Shown: positions 26,313-34,827 of the stretch, piece by piece | How the letters are laid out: the number at the start of each line of letters is the position of its first letter | How positions within the stretch are numbered: position 1 is the stretch's first letter | Assembly: GCA_016874035.1 (NCBI GenBank) | Contig: VGVM01000005.1 | Coordinates: 21,331-85,330, forward strand | Source: Gemmatimonadota bacterium | Lineage (GTDB): Bacteria > Gemmatimonadota > Gemmatimonadetes > Gemmatimonadales > Gemmatimonadaceae | Length of the DNA stretch: 64,000 nucleotides | Direction: 5' to 3' | Made by a program: the position numbers and the translations under genes | Notes under the pieces: model-generated | Databases searched by the model: none | Seen by the model: only the letters and a program-made list of their open reading frames with translations | Told to the model about the DNA's origin: nothing

Positions 26313-26971
26313 TAGTTCTGCAGGATGCGGCGGACCACCACGCGTCCGCCGTACTTGAGGTGCGGACAATCTCGCGCGAGGCGGAGCGCCGCCTCGCGCG
26401 AGCGCGCAAAGACCAGGAAGTACCCGACGAGCTGGGTCGCCTCGCCCAGCTTTTCCTCGACTTCGACCTCGCCGCTCGAAGCGGTGGCGTAGCGCGCGAT
26501 CGAGGCCTCGGCCAGCCCGAGCGCCTCACCTCCGACTACGGCGGCATCGGGACCATGATCGCGGGAGGCCCAGCGGCTGTACTCTGCGGATCGCGCGACC
26601 TCGCCAATCGAGTCCGCCGGCTCTTCGCCGCCGTAGAGCATGAGGGCGTACGTCGCGAGCGGAGCTGCGTTCGCGCCAACGATCGTATCCGAAGTCGCGG
26701 TGGTCCCCGAAGGGGCGTTCATGGCCGCAACCGGTTTACCCGGTGCGAGGAATCGGCTCGCGGAATACGAACCGGCGACGAATGCGATCGCTCCGACACC
26801 GGCCGCAAGGGCCCACGAGGCAACGCTCAGCGTCCCGCGCCAACGCGAACGCAGCAGGCCCTCCTGCCGCAGCGCGTGAATCGTCGAATCGGCCACAGCC
26901 GGCGGTGGATCGATTTCGCGCGGAAGGCGCCGCAGCCAGCCGGCGATCAGGTCATCGTCTTGTTGCGTCAT
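26312..26971 (-). CDS. Membrane-anchored YCII/DGPF-like putative anti-sigma factor
   Basis: 219 residues. Residues 1-45 are a cytosolic helical segment (DDDLIAGWLRRLPREIDPPP) like a short anti-sigma head; a membrane helix lies at about 48-70 (VASWALAAGVGAIAFVAGSY). The C-terminal part, about 105-215, resembles a YCII/DGPF domain: YALMLYGGEEP, EYSRWA, VVGGEALG, then QLVGYFLVFARSREAALRLA and YGGRVVVRRIL; the DGPF signature itself is absent. ATG 26971 overlaps the sigma-gene stop (ATGA), so it is co-translated with the ECF sigma factor. Role as anti-sigma is inferred from position and topology. Confidence 0.65.
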   Translation of the reverse strand: MTQQDDDLIAGWLRRLPREIDPPPAVADSTIHALRQEGLLRSRWRGTLSVASWALAAGVGAIAFVAGSYSASRFLAPGKPVAAMNAPSGTTATSDTIVGANAAPLATYALMLYGGEEPADSIGEVARSAEYSRWASRDHGPDAAVVGGEALGLAEASIARYATASSGEVEVEEKLGEATQLVGYFLVFARSREAALRLARDCPHLKYGGRVVVRRILQN

Positions 26972-27537
26972 GCGGTCGCTCCCTTCGGTTTCACGCCCGT
27001 CCGCCCGCCCAGGAACGCGCGAACCGCGCGGCGGGCATGGAAGAGCTGGCTCTTGGACGTCCCGGACTCAATACCCAGCCGGTCGCCAATCTCATCATGG
27101 GTGTAGCCTTCGATATCGTGCAGCACGAGCACGGCTCGGTACCCCGGAGGCAACGCGGCGACGGCCGCCTCGAGATCAACCGAGAGGTGCAGGTCACCGG
27201 CGAGCGCCGGGATGTCTTCGTTCGGTGCTTCATCGGACTGCCGTTCCCGCCAGCGCTCGCGTCAGCAGTTGAGCACGATCGTGGACAGCCACGTGCGGAG
27301 CGATGAACGCCATGCGAACGACCCCAGGGACCGCACCGCGCGCAGCCATGCATCCTGCATAACGTCATCGGCTTCCGGAGCGTTGCCTCCCATGAGCCGG
27401 AGTGCAAAGGCGTAGAGCGCAGGTGAGTGGCGACCGTAGAGTGAGCGAAAGGCCGCCTCGTCTCCGCGTTGCACCACGAGTGCGACGTCGTGACGGTCGG
27501 ACTCGCTCGTGGTGCGCAGGGCTTCGACCGGGGTCAC
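26968..27537 (-). pseudogene. ECF sigma factor gene with in-frame TGA
   Basis: From GTG 27537 the frame encodes region 2 of an ECF sigma factor (GDEAAFRSLYGRHSPALYAFALR, DDVMQDAWLRA, SLRTWLSTIVLNC), meets a TGA at 27264-27262 (codon 92), and continues in the same frame as RERWRERQSDE, AAVAALPPGYRAVLVLHD and the region 4 helix-turn-helix YTHDEIGDRLGIESGTSKSQL. Both halves are otherwise perfect and together give the normal ECF length of 189 codons. Neither half alone has both DNA-contacting regions. Causes could be a nonsense mutation, a sequencing error, or recoding; related ECFs often have Cys or Arg at this place. Region 4 runs into the membrane partner with ATGA. Confidence 0.85.
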
Positions 27538-27721
27538 GGCATGCCGCCTTCGGTGTACGCGGACGCCCGGCATGACCCATGCCTCAACAGTGCGCGGCTG
27601 GCGCAGTCACCCGGCGAAAATCGGCGTGGAGGCATAGGGGGGTACGGATTGGATGCTGACGATGGGGCGAAGGGTTGCATCGGCCTCGCGCGCACTCCGC
27701 CATCCGGGCATTTTTCACGGG

Positions 27722-29848
27722 ATGCCCGCCCCCGCCACGTCGAAGAAGCGCCAGGCCGCCGCCCCCGCGGCGGACCCCCCGTTTCGCTGGCGGGAGATCG
27801 CGCGTACCGCGCTGATCTCCCGCGCACTCGACGACGTCGAAGAGGCGACGAACAAGAATCGCGCGAGCGTACCGCGCGAGCACCTGATCCTCTACCAGTT
27901 CTCGGCGCGCGGGCATGAGGTGGCGCAGGCCATACTCGGGTCGCTGATCACCCACCGCCACGACGCGGCGAGCGCCTACTACCGCAGCCGTCCGCTGATG
28001 CTGTCGCTTGGCCTTTCCATTGAGGAGGCGCTGGCGAGCCCGCTCGGGCGCTCGGGTGGGTTCAGCGACGGGCGAGACATCGGCGTGGTCTGCAACCTGC
28101 CGAATCCCGACGGCCCGGTCGTCCTCCCCATGAGTGGCGATGTGGGTTCCCAGTACACGCCGGGTGCCGGCTGGGCCCAGTCCATTCTCTACCACCGCGA
28201 CGTGCTTGGTGACGCCAGCTACGACGGCGCGATCGGCGTGGTGCTCGGCGGCGACGGGTCCGTGGCCACGAACGGGTTCTGGTCCTCGCTGACGATGGCG
28301 ACCACGCTCAAGTTGCCGTTGCTGTTCTACGTCGAGGACAACGGGCTGGGCATTTCCGTGCGCGGCGAGCTGCAGACGCCCGGCGGCGACATCACCAGGA
28401 ACCTCGCCTCGTTCGGCAACCTGCTCGTGCGCAGCGGCGATGGCACGAACGTCGGCGAGAGCGCGAAGCTGCTCGCCGAGTGCGTGCAGCATGTGCGTGG
28501 CGGCGGTGGCCCGGCGCTTGTGCGGCTCACGGTGCCGCGCATGTGCAGTCATTCCGGACCGGACAACCAGCGCGGCTATCGGTCCGATGCGGAAATCGAA
28601 GCCGATGCCCGTCGTGACCCGCTGCCGAAACTGCGGCGGCACCTGGTGCCGGCCATGCTCTCGGAGTCCGAGTGGGCCGACCTGGAGCGTGAAGTCGAGC
28701 GCGATGTCGGTGTCGCGTTGGCGGCGGCGCGGGCGCGGCCGGGGCCCACGGCGGATAGCGTCGCGCAGTTCGTGCACGCCGATGAGTCGCCGGGCGTACC
28801 GGAGGCGTACGGCGGGCTTCGCCGCGCAGAGCGCAACGCGCTCGGCGGAAGTGACACGCCGGCCGACGGCGGCGACATGCTCCGGTTTGCCGAAGCGGTG
28901 CGCCGCACACTGGCCCGCGAGCTCGAGGTCAATCCGAAGTGCCTCGTCTTCGGCGAGGACGTCGGGCGGAAGGGCGGCGTCCACCTCGTGACGGAAGGAC
29001 TGCAACGGAAGTTCGGCGAATCGCGCGTCTTCGACACGTCGCTCTCCGAGGAGGGTATCATCGGCCGCGCCGTGGGCATGGCGATCGCCGGGCTCATGCC
29101 GGTCGCCGAGATCCAGTTCCGGAAGTACGCCGACCCTGCGGCGGAACAGCTGAACAACTGCGGCACGATGCGGTGGCGCACCAAGAACCGGTTCGCCGCG
29201 CCGATCGTCGTGCGTATGCCCGGCGGGTATGGCAAGGATGTGGGTGACCCGTGGCATTCGCTGTCGGACGAAGTGCGTTTCGTGCACGCCTACGGCTGGC
29301 AGGTGGCGATGCCGTCGAACTCGGCGGACGCCGTGGGCCTGCTGCGCGCGGCGATGCGCGGGGCCAACCCGACGATCTTCTTCGAGCATCGCTTGCTGCT
29401 GATGACGGGCGAGGGAAGCGCGCGCTATCCCGGCGACGACTATGTGTTGCCCTTCGGCCGCGCGAACGTGCTGCGCGCCGGCACCGATATCACCGTGGTG
29501 ACGTGGGGCGCGATGGTGCACCGCTGCCGCGAGGCCGCGGCGCGCTTTGGCGATCGCGTGGAACTGATCGATCTCCGAACGGTGGCGCCGTGGGATCGTG
29601 AGTGCGTGCTCGCGTCGGTGGGCAGGACCGGCCGCTGCCTGATCGTCCACGAGGACAACCTGACGGCCGGCTTTGGCGCGGAGATCGCGGCGACCCTGGC
29701 GCAGGAGGCGTTCTGGCGCCTCGACGCGCCGGTCGAGCGCTTGGCGCCGAAGGACGTTCCGGTGGCGTACCACGAGGACTTGCTCGCCGCGCTGATGCCC
29801 GGTGTGGAGCAGATCGCGGAGCGGATAGAGGCTGTCCTGACGGCGTAG
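27722..29848 (+). CDS. Fused 2-oxoacid dehydrogenase E1 alpha-beta
   Basis: 708 residues from ATG 27722. Residues about 20-340 are E1 alpha: EHLILYQFSARGHEVAQAIL, AYYRSRPLMLSLG, and the thiamine pyrophosphate motif GGDGSVATNG ending in FYVEDNG. Residues about 385-705 are E1 beta: FAEAVRRTLARELE, VFGEDVGRKGG, LSEEGIIGRAVGMAIAG, HSLSDEVRF and EIIDLR-type VELIDLRTVAPWD. Such single-chain E1 enzymes act on branched-chain or aromatic 2-oxoacids together with E2 and E3, which are not encoded nearby. Located between the two paa operons, so it might make arylacetyl-CoA, but that is a guess from position. Confidence 0.9.
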   Translation: MPAPATSKKRQAAAPAADPPFRWREIARTALISRALDDVEEATNKNRASVPREHLILYQFSARGHEVAQAILGSLITHRHDAASAYYRSRPLMLSLGLSIEEALASPLGRSGGFSDGRDIGVVCNLPNPDGPVVLPMSGDVGSQYTPGAGWAQSILYHRDVLGDASYDGAIGVVLGGDGSVATNGFWSSLTMATTLKLPLLFYVEDNGLGISVRGELQTPGGDITRNLASFGNLLVRSGDGTNVGESAKLLAECVQHVRGGGGPALVRLTVPRMCSHSGPDNQRGYRSDAEIEADARRDPLPKLRRHLVPAMLSESEWADLEREVERDVGVALAAARARPGPTADSVAQFVHADESPGVPEAYGGLRRAERNALGGSDTPADGGDMLRFAEAVRRTLARELEVNPKCLVFGEDVGRKGGVHLVTEGLQRKFGESRVFDTSLSEEGIIGRAVGMAIAGLMPVAEIQFRKYADPAAEQLNNCGTMRWRTKNRFAAPIVVRMPGGYGKDVGDPWHSLSDEVRFVHAYGWQVAMPSNSADAVGLLRAAMRGANPTIFFEHRLLLMTGEGSARYPGDDYVLPFGRANVLRAGTDITVVTWGAMVHRCREAAARFGDRVELIDLRTVAPWDRECVLASVGRTGRCLIVHEDNLTAGFGAEIAATLAQEAFWRLDAPVERLAPKDVPVAYHEDLLAALMPGVEQIAERIEAVLTA

Positions 29849-29864
29849 TCGGGCGCTTCACGCC

Positions 29865-30077
29865 TTGCCGCAGGGAAGGCTTGGCGGGGGCCATGACCTC
29901 GTCCACGCGCGTACCGGGGACATTCTCCTCGGTTTCTTCCGTCCGCGGAACCTGCTGTTCTTCCTCGCCGGATTCGGGGCGACCGGAACACTGCTCACGT
30001 GGTTCAGCGACTTGGGCGCCGGTGTTCGCGCTCCCGCGAACAACCTCCTTGGAACCGGCGTCCAGCGCGCCCCGCGC
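29865..30077 (+). pseudogene. Possible remnant of a small membrane protein
   Basis: In the 229-base gap between convergent genes the frame from 29865 reads TGDILLGFFRPRNLLFFLAG followed by FGATGTLLTWF, a convincing membrane segment resembling the start of NfeD-like or related small membrane proteins. It loses that character after 60 codons and runs into the antisense of paaD. No start signal is seen. Weak, recorded as a possible fossil. Confidence 0.25.
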
Positions 30078-30566
30078 TCAGATCGACTTGAACTCGTCGA
30101 ACGGCTGCGTGCAGGCGTTGCAGAAATGCAGCGCCTTGCACCCCGTCGAGCCGAACGCGCTTCGCAGCGACGTATTGGGTGACCCGCAAAACGGGCAAAG
30201 CACCGGTTCGCGTCGCTTGAGTTGAACCGGGTGATGCGCGCCGGAGTGTTGCGGCGGTGCGATGCCGGCCTCGATCAGCTTCTCCCGTGCGGCCTGCCCG
30301 ATCCAATCGGTCGTCCACGCGGGCGAATAGACGGTCTTGATGCGCACTTCCGCCACACCGCTCGCGTTGAGCGCTGCCGTGATGTCGTCCTCGATGACGC
30401 GCATCGCCGGGCAGCCGCTGTAGGTCGGCGTGATGACGACCGTCACGGCGTCGCCCTCGATCTCGACATCGCGCACGATTCCAAGCTCGACGACCGAGAG
30501 GGTGGGGATCTCGGGGTCCTTCACGGAGTCGAGGGCGGTGTAGACCGACGCGCGGGTAGCTGGCAT
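30078..30566 (-). CDS. paaD: PaaD: phenylacetyl-CoA epoxidase assembly subunit
   Basis: 162 residues from ATG 30566. N-terminal MIP18/DUF59 domain (VKDPEIPTLSVVELGIVRDVE, TPTYSGCPAM with its conserved Cys) and a C-terminal zinc ribbon (LCPFCGSPNTSLRSAFGSTGCK, then CNAC). PaaD is needed to mature the epoxidase, probably through iron-sulfur delivery to PaaE. Last gene of paaABCD here; paaE, which normally follows, is absent and 229 non-paa bases follow. A 49-base gap separates it from paaC. Confidence 0.94.
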   Translation of the reverse strand: MPATRASVYTALDSVKDPEIPTLSVVELGIVRDVEIEGDAVTVVITPTYSGCPAMRVIEDDITAALNASGVAEVRIKTVYSPAWTTDWIGQAAREKLIEAGIAPPQHSGAHHPVQLKRREPVLCPFCGSPNTSLRSAFGSTGCKALHFCNACTQPFDEFKSI

Positions 30567-30615
30567 CACGACAACAACGAGACGTGGGTGATCGGTCGTC
30601 GGTCGCCGGTGTTGG

Positions 30616-31368
30616 TTACCACTCGGCGCGCGGATGCGTGCGCTGCAGCACCTGCATCTCGGCGAGCATATGGCCGAGGTGCTCGGTGTGGAGTCCGCTG
30701 CGCCCACCGCGCTGCATGTAGGCGTCGGCCGGGCGCCGAAGCGTCGCAGGCGCCAGCAGTTCGTTCACGTCGGCATCCCATGCCGCCTTGAGCGTCGAGC
30801 AGTCCACTGCGAGACCGTCGGCCGCGAGGGCCTGTTCGACACTGTCGGACATGAACAGCTCGCCCGTGTAGGGCCAGAGGGAGTCGAGCGCATCCTGCGC
30901 GCGCGCATGGCTTTCGTCCGTGCCGTCGCCAAGCCGCACGACCCATTCGCCGGCGTGCCGCACGTGATAGCGCGACTCCTTCAGCGCTTTCGCCGCGATG
31001 CCGGCGAGGTCGGCGTCGCCCACCCGTGAGAGCGCGTCCCACTGGTGCATCGCGAACACGCTGAACAGGTACTGTCGGATCATGGTGAATCCGAAGTCGC
31101 CGTTCGGCAGTTCGAGCATCAATGCGTTGCGGTACTCCCGGGCGTCGCGGAGGAAGGCGAGTGCATCTTCACTGCGTCCGGTCCCCTCGACTTCACCGGC
31201 GCGCTTGAGCACCAGCGTGGCCTGCCCGACGAGGTCGAGCGCGATGTTCGTCATCGCGATGTCTTCCTCGAGGATCGGGCCGTGCCCGCACCATTCGCTC
31301 AGCCGATGACCGAGGACGAGCCGATCATCGCCGACGCGAAGCAGGTACTCCAGGAACCCGGTGCTCAG
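30616..31368 (-). CDS. paaC: PaaC: phenylacetyl-CoA epoxidase structural subunit
   Basis: 250 residues if translation starts at CTG 31368, which overlaps the paaB stop by four bases (CTGA). The first ATG, 31254, would delete 38 conserved residues (FLEYLLRVGDDRLVLGHRLS, EWCGHGPILEEDIAMTN), and no ATG, GTG or TTG lies between it and the paaB stop, nor just upstream in frame. With the CTG start the length matches E. coli PaaC (248). PaaC has the ferritin-like fold without a working di-iron centre and forms the core heterodimer with PaaA. The body (NIALDLVGQATLVL, QYLFSVFAMHQWDAL, ESRYHVRHAGEWVVRLGDGT) is typical. Confidence 0.92.
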   Translation of the reverse strand: MSTGFLEYLLRVGDDRLVLGHRLSEWCGHGPILEEDIAMTNIALDLVGQATLVLKRAGEVEGTGRSEDALAFLRDAREYRNALMLELPNGDFGFTMIRQYLFSVFAMHQWDALSRVGDADLAGIAAKALKESRYHVRHAGEWVVRLGDGTDESHARAQDALDSLWPYTGELFMSDSVEQALAADGLAVDCSTLKAAWDADVNELLAPATLRRPADAYMQRGGRSGLHTEHLGHMLAEMQVLQRTHPRAEW

Positions 31369-31661
31369 AAGACCCTCACGCCCTGGGACACCTTGTAGAA
31401 CTGGGGATGCCGGTAGGCCTTGTCATTCCCCGGGTCGAAGAACGGTCCCATGTCCTCGGGTGTGGAGGCGACGATCGCGCCCGAGGGGACCACCCAGAGA
31501 CTCACGGCTTCGCCGCGCCTCGTGTACACGTCCCGCGCGTTCTGCAGCGCCAGCTCGGCGTCGGGCGCATGAACGCTGCCCGCGTGTTCGTGTGGCCCGC
31601 CGCCCGGCGGTTGCGTGAACACCTCCCAGAGCGGATGCGCCGTGTCGCCGGTCGTTGCCAT
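31365..31661 (-). CDS. paaB: PaaB: phenylacetyl-CoA epoxidase small subunit
   Basis: 98 residues (E. coli PaaB 95) from ATG 31661; longer in-frame starts only add Arg/Pro-rich shadow sequence. The pattern PLWEVFTQPPGG, HAGSVHAPDAELALQNARD, VYTRRGEAVSLWVVPS and FDPGNDKAYRHPQFYKV is diagnostic. PaaB bridges PaaAC dimers in the ring-1,2-epoxidase. It lies 40 bases after paaA and its stop overlaps the unusual CTG start of paaC. Confidence 0.95.
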   Translation of the reverse strand: MATTGDTAHPLWEVFTQPPGGGPHEHAGSVHAPDAELALQNARDVYTRRGEAVSLWVVPSGAIVASTPEDMGPFFDPGNDKAYRHPQFYKVSQGVRVF

Positions 31662-31701
31662 GTTGCTTGCCTCGGGTTTCGGTCTCGTCGTGCCGCGCTT
31701 G

Positions 31702-32718
31702 CTAGGCGGCCGCGCCGCTGGGTGCGCCACGGTGCGCCGCGTGCTTCGCGGCGTGGGCCTCGGCTGCGGCCCGCACCCACGCACCGTCATCGTGTGCCTT
31801 GCGCCGCGCCGCAAGCCGCTCGCGGTTGCAAGGCCCGTCGCCGCCGACCACGCGCCAGAACTCGTCCCAGTCAATCGCGCCGAAGTCCCAGTCCTTCGTC
31901 GTCTCGTTGAAGCGCAGTTCCGGGTCCGGGAGCGTCAGGTCAATGGCCTTCGCCTGGGCAACCGTGAGGTTCACGAAGCGCTGGCGCAGCTCGTCGTTGC
32001 TCTTCCGCTTGATGCCCCACTTCGAGAGGTCGCCCGAGTTGGGGGAGTCCTTGTCGTGCGGACCGAACATCATCAGGGAAGGCCACCACCAGCGGTTGAC
32101 TGAGTCCTGGGCCATCGCCTTCTGCGCAGGAGTTCCGCGCGCAAGCGTGGCCACGATCTCATAGCCCTGGCGCTTGTGGAAGTTCTCTTCCTTGCAGATA
32201 CGCACCATCGCGCGCGCGTACGGACCGTAGCTGGCCTTGGCGAGCATCGTCTGGTTCACGATCGCCGCCCCGTCCACGAGCCAGCCGATCGTGCCGATAT
32301 CCGCCCAGCTCAGCGTCGGGTAGTTGAAGATGCTCGAGTACTTCGCCGTGCCGTTCAGCAGCTGGACGATGAGGTCGTGGCGGTCCACGCCCAACGTCTC
32401 GGTGCCGCAGTAGATGTAGAGCCCGTGGCCGGCCTCGTCCTGCACCTTGGCAAGGAGGCCCATCTTCCGGCGGAGCGTGGGAGCCCGCGTGATCCAGTTG
32501 CCTTCCGGGAGCATGCCCACGACTTCGCTGTGCGCGTGCTGCGACATCATCCGGACCAGCTGCCGGCGGTACCGCTCCGGCATCCAGTCCTTGGGCTCGA
32601 TGGTCTCGTCGCGCGCGATCCGCGCCTCAAACTCGGCGAGACGCTTCGGGTCCTCGGCCGGCGCGGGGGCCTTGTCCTTCGGCTGAGATCCCTTCTTTTC
32701 GTGAATCTCGTAGGGCAT
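31702..32718 (-). CDS. paaA: PaaA: phenylacetyl-CoA epoxidase catalytic subunit
   Basis: 338 residues from ATG 32718. Ferritin-like di-iron oxygenase: the iron ligands fall in [20 protein letters not shown] and [15 protein letters not shown] (ExxH pairs), with [19 protein letters not shown] typical of PaaA. It inserts oxygen across C1-C2 of phenylacetyl-CoA. About 20 residues longer than E. coli PaaA owing to a Lys/Pro-rich N-terminus and an Ala-rich tail. First gene of paaABCD; TATTTT lies six bases before the ATG, and no Shine-Dalgarno is seen. Confidence 0.95.
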   Translation of the reverse strand: MPYEIHEKKGSQPKDKAPAPAEDPKRLAEFEARIARDETIEPKDWMPERYRRQLVRMMSQHAHSEVVGMLPEGNWITRAPTLRRKMGLLAKVQDEAGHGLYIYCGTETLGVDRHDLIVQLLNGTAKYSSIFNYPTLSWADIGTIGWLVDGAAIVNQTMLAKASYGPYARAMVRICKEENFHKRQGYEIVATLARGTPAQKAMAQDSVNRWWWPSLMMFGPHDKDSPNSGDLSKWGIKRKSNDELRQRFVNLTVAQAKAIDLTLPDPELRFNETTKDWDFGAIDWDEFWRVVGGDGPCNRERLAARRKAHDDGAWVRAAAEAHAAKHAAHRGAPSGAAA

Positions 32719-32724
32719 GTCGGT

Positions 32725-32730
32725 AAAATA
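32725..32730 (-). promoter_or_regulatory. -10-like TATTTT for paaABCD
   Basis: TATTTT on the minus strand ends six bases before the paaA ATG, predicting a leaderless epoxidase message. The same bases read as TAAAAT (32724-32729) on the plus strand could serve the divergent crotonase gene. Confidence 0.45.
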
Positions 32731-32761
32731 CCATCGCACCCTTTCGCATGCCGCGCCGCCC

Positions 32762-33550
32762 ATGAGCCAACCAGACGTCAGAGCAACCGATGGAACGGTG
32801 ACGAGCACCGTCGCCGACGGCATCGGTCTTGTCGAGTTCTTCCACCCCAAGGGGAACTCGCTCCCGGGCGCGCTGCTCCGGCTCCTCGCGACCACGATCG
32901 CCGAAACCGCGGCGAACCCGGCGGTTCGCGTGATCGGGCTCAGGAGCGGAGGCGAGGGCCCGTATTGCGCCGGCGCCTCGTTCGACGAACTCGTCGCGAT
33001 CAATGACGCGGCGACCGGAAAGGAGTTCTTCCTGGGCTTTGCCCGCGTGACGCTCGCAATCGTGCGTTCGCGCGTGCCGGTCGTGACGCGCGTTCACGGG
33101 CGGGTGGCCGGCGGCGGGATCGGAATCGTGGCGGCGTCGGACTACGCGATCGCCACGCAGAAAGCGCAACTCCGGCTGAGCGAGCTCGCCGTAGGGATCG
33201 GTCCGTTCGTCGTCGGTCCGGCGATCGAACGGCGCATCGGTCCAGGGGCGTACGCGGCGATGGCGCTGGATGTCGAGTGGCGGAGTGCGGACTGGGCGCT
33301 GGCCCGCGACCTCTACGCGCAGGTGCACCCGGATGTCGCCGCCCTCGACGCGGCGTTCCATGCGATGCTCCAGGCACTTGCCGCGGCGAACCCGGACGCG
33401 ACTTCGGGCATCAAGCGGGTCCTGACTCGCGGTACCGAAGGCTGGGAGCAGCTGCTCGACGAACGGGCAGCGATGAGCGGCTCGCTCGTCCTGTCCGAGC
33501 ACACCCGCAAGGCGATCGCCGAGTTTCGTGAGCGGAACGCCAGCCGCTGA
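32762..33550 (+). CDS. Enoyl-CoA hydratase/isomerase family protein
   Basis: 262 residues, divergent from paaA with a 43-base gap. Crotonase fold: [15 protein letters not shown] and [21 protein letters not shown] form the oxyanion hole, and [20 protein letters not shown] gives the second active-site strand. The first catalytic Glu of classical hydratases (in GGGCE) is replaced here by Ile/Gly in GGGIGI, while Glu in LSEL remains, as in methylglutaconyl-CoA-hydratase-like members. Might supply the missing PaaF step (2,3-dehydroadipyl-CoA hydration), but the residue change makes that uncertain. Confidence 0.8.
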   Translation: MSQPDVRATDGTVTSTVADGIGLVEFFHPKGNSLPGALLRLLATTIAETAANPAVRVIGLRSGGEGPYCAGASFDELVAINDAATGKEFFLGFARVTLAIVRSRVPVVTRVHGRVAGGGIGIVAASDYAIATQKAQLRLSELAVGIGPFVVGPAIERRIGPGAYAAMALDVEWRSADWALARDLYAQVHPDVAALDAAFHAMLQALAAANPDATSGIKRVLTRGTEGWEQLLDERAAMSGSLVLSEHTRKAIAEFRERNASR

Positions 33551-33553
33551 TCG

Positions 33554-34795
33554 CTACGCCGCGGCCGGCTTCGGCTGACGCGGCGGGATGTTCTTCTCGA
33601 TTCCGACGGTCAAGGAAATCGTCGCCAGCACGATCAGCGCGCCGGTGTAGAACGGCACACCACGGCCCAGGTGATCGTACGCGAAGCCGGCGTAGAGTGG
33701 ACCGAGCACGCGGCCAACGCCCCCGAACGTCTGTTGCACGCCCATGTACAGGCCGCGCTCATGCGCTGGCACCACTCGCGACAGGAGGCCCGTCACGCAC
33801 GGGAACGTGAACGCGGCGCCGAGCGGTACGAATGCCACCGCGACGGCGAGCAGCGGCACGTTCGGCGCGATCGCCATGCCGGCGAGACCGGCCGCGAGGA
33901 AGACCATCCCGATGCGCGACAGCTTGGGTTCCCCGAACGTGTCCACGAGCTTGCCGAGGAAGACCGCTCGCGTGACGAACGAGATGATCCCCACATACGC
34001 GAAGAAGTAGCCGATCGTCTTCTCGGTCACGCCGAACTTCCACGCGAGGAACAGCGCAAGGATCGTCGTCATGCCCTGAAACGACCCCATCGTGATGCCG
34101 TAGATCCAGATCAGGCGCGAGGCCGACTCACCGCTGTGGCTCACGACGCGTTGCACCGCATCGCGCGGCTTTTGCACCTTGGGGCGGTCGTTGACGTGCT
34201 TGCCCGCGAACTCGTTCGATTCGACCAGGTATCGCCACGCGAACGCCATGTTGATCGCCGTGATCACGGCTGCAACCAATCCGGGCCCCTTGGCGCCCAT
34301 ACTCATCGCCCAGGCGCCGATCGCGGGGCCGATCGCGACGCCGGCGTTCGTCGCGGCGGACAACCAGCCGAGCGCCTTGGCTCGGTCCTCGGGCTTCGTC
34401 GCATCGGCAACGTAGGCCTGGATCACGCCCACGGTGCCGCCCCCCGCGCCCTGCACGATCCGGCAGAGGAACAACAGCTCGAGCGACGTGGAGAATGCGA
34501 ACACGACGAACGCAGCGGCCGAACTCGCCAAGGCGATCATCAGGGTGGGCCGGCGCCCGACCCGATCCGAAAACCGTCCCCAGTACGGCGAGCTCACGAG
34601 CTGGGTGACGGAGAACATCATCACCATGAGCGACACGACGGCACCTTCGCCGCCGAGTCCGATCGAATCGAGGAATGTCCAGAGCGGGCCGTGCCCCAGG
34701 ACGCGCTGGGCATAGAACGGCACCAGCGGGAACACGATGAGGTTGCCCATCATGTCCACGAACGCGGTGACCATCAGCACGACCAACCGACCCAC
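33554..34795 (-). CDS. MFS transporter, drug/efflux type
   Basis: 413 residues with twelve hydrophobic helices. The MFS signature between helices 2 and 3 reads GRFSDRVGRRPTLM, and motif C-like GAGGGTVGVIQAYVAD and GPAIGAWAM follow, as in TetA/MdtG-like exporters. A central loop (KHVNDRPKVQKPRDAVQR) separates the halves. Start GTG 34795 has AGAGG upstream. It follows the ABC permease gene region on the same strand order (34 bases before that stop), but belongs to another transcription unit in function. Substrate unknown. Confidence 0.85.
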   Translation of the reverse strand: MGRLVVLMVTAFVDMMGNLIVFPLVPFYAQRVLGHGPLWTFLDSIGLGGEGAVVSLMVMMFSVTQLVSSPYWGRFSDRVGRRPTLMIALASSAAAFVVFAFSTSLELLFLCRIVQGAGGGTVGVIQAYVADATKPEDRAKALGWLSAATNAGVAIGPAIGAWAMSMGAKGPGLVAAVITAINMAFAWRYLVESNEFAGKHVNDRPKVQKPRDAVQRVVSHSGESASRLIWIYGITMGSFQGMTTILALFLAWKFGVTEKTIGYFFAYVGIISFVTRAVFLGKLVDTFGEPKLSRIGMVFLAAGLAGMAIAPNVPLLAVAVAFVPLGAAFTFPCVTGLLSRVVPAHERGLYMGVQQTFGGVGRVLGPLYAGFAYDHLGRGVPFYTGALIVLATISLTVGIEKNIPPRQPKPAAA

Positions 34796-34827
34796 TACGC
34801 CGACCTCTTGCGGAAGAGACTGGGAGT

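Noticed and set aside
27584..29773. 729-codon open frame opposite the E1 fusion
   Set aside because: Arg/His-rich shadow; the plus strand encodes both E1 subunits with TPP motifs.
31254..31254. ATG 31254 as the paaC start
   Set aside because: It would delete 38 residues of strongly conserved PaaC sequence that continue in frame upstream.
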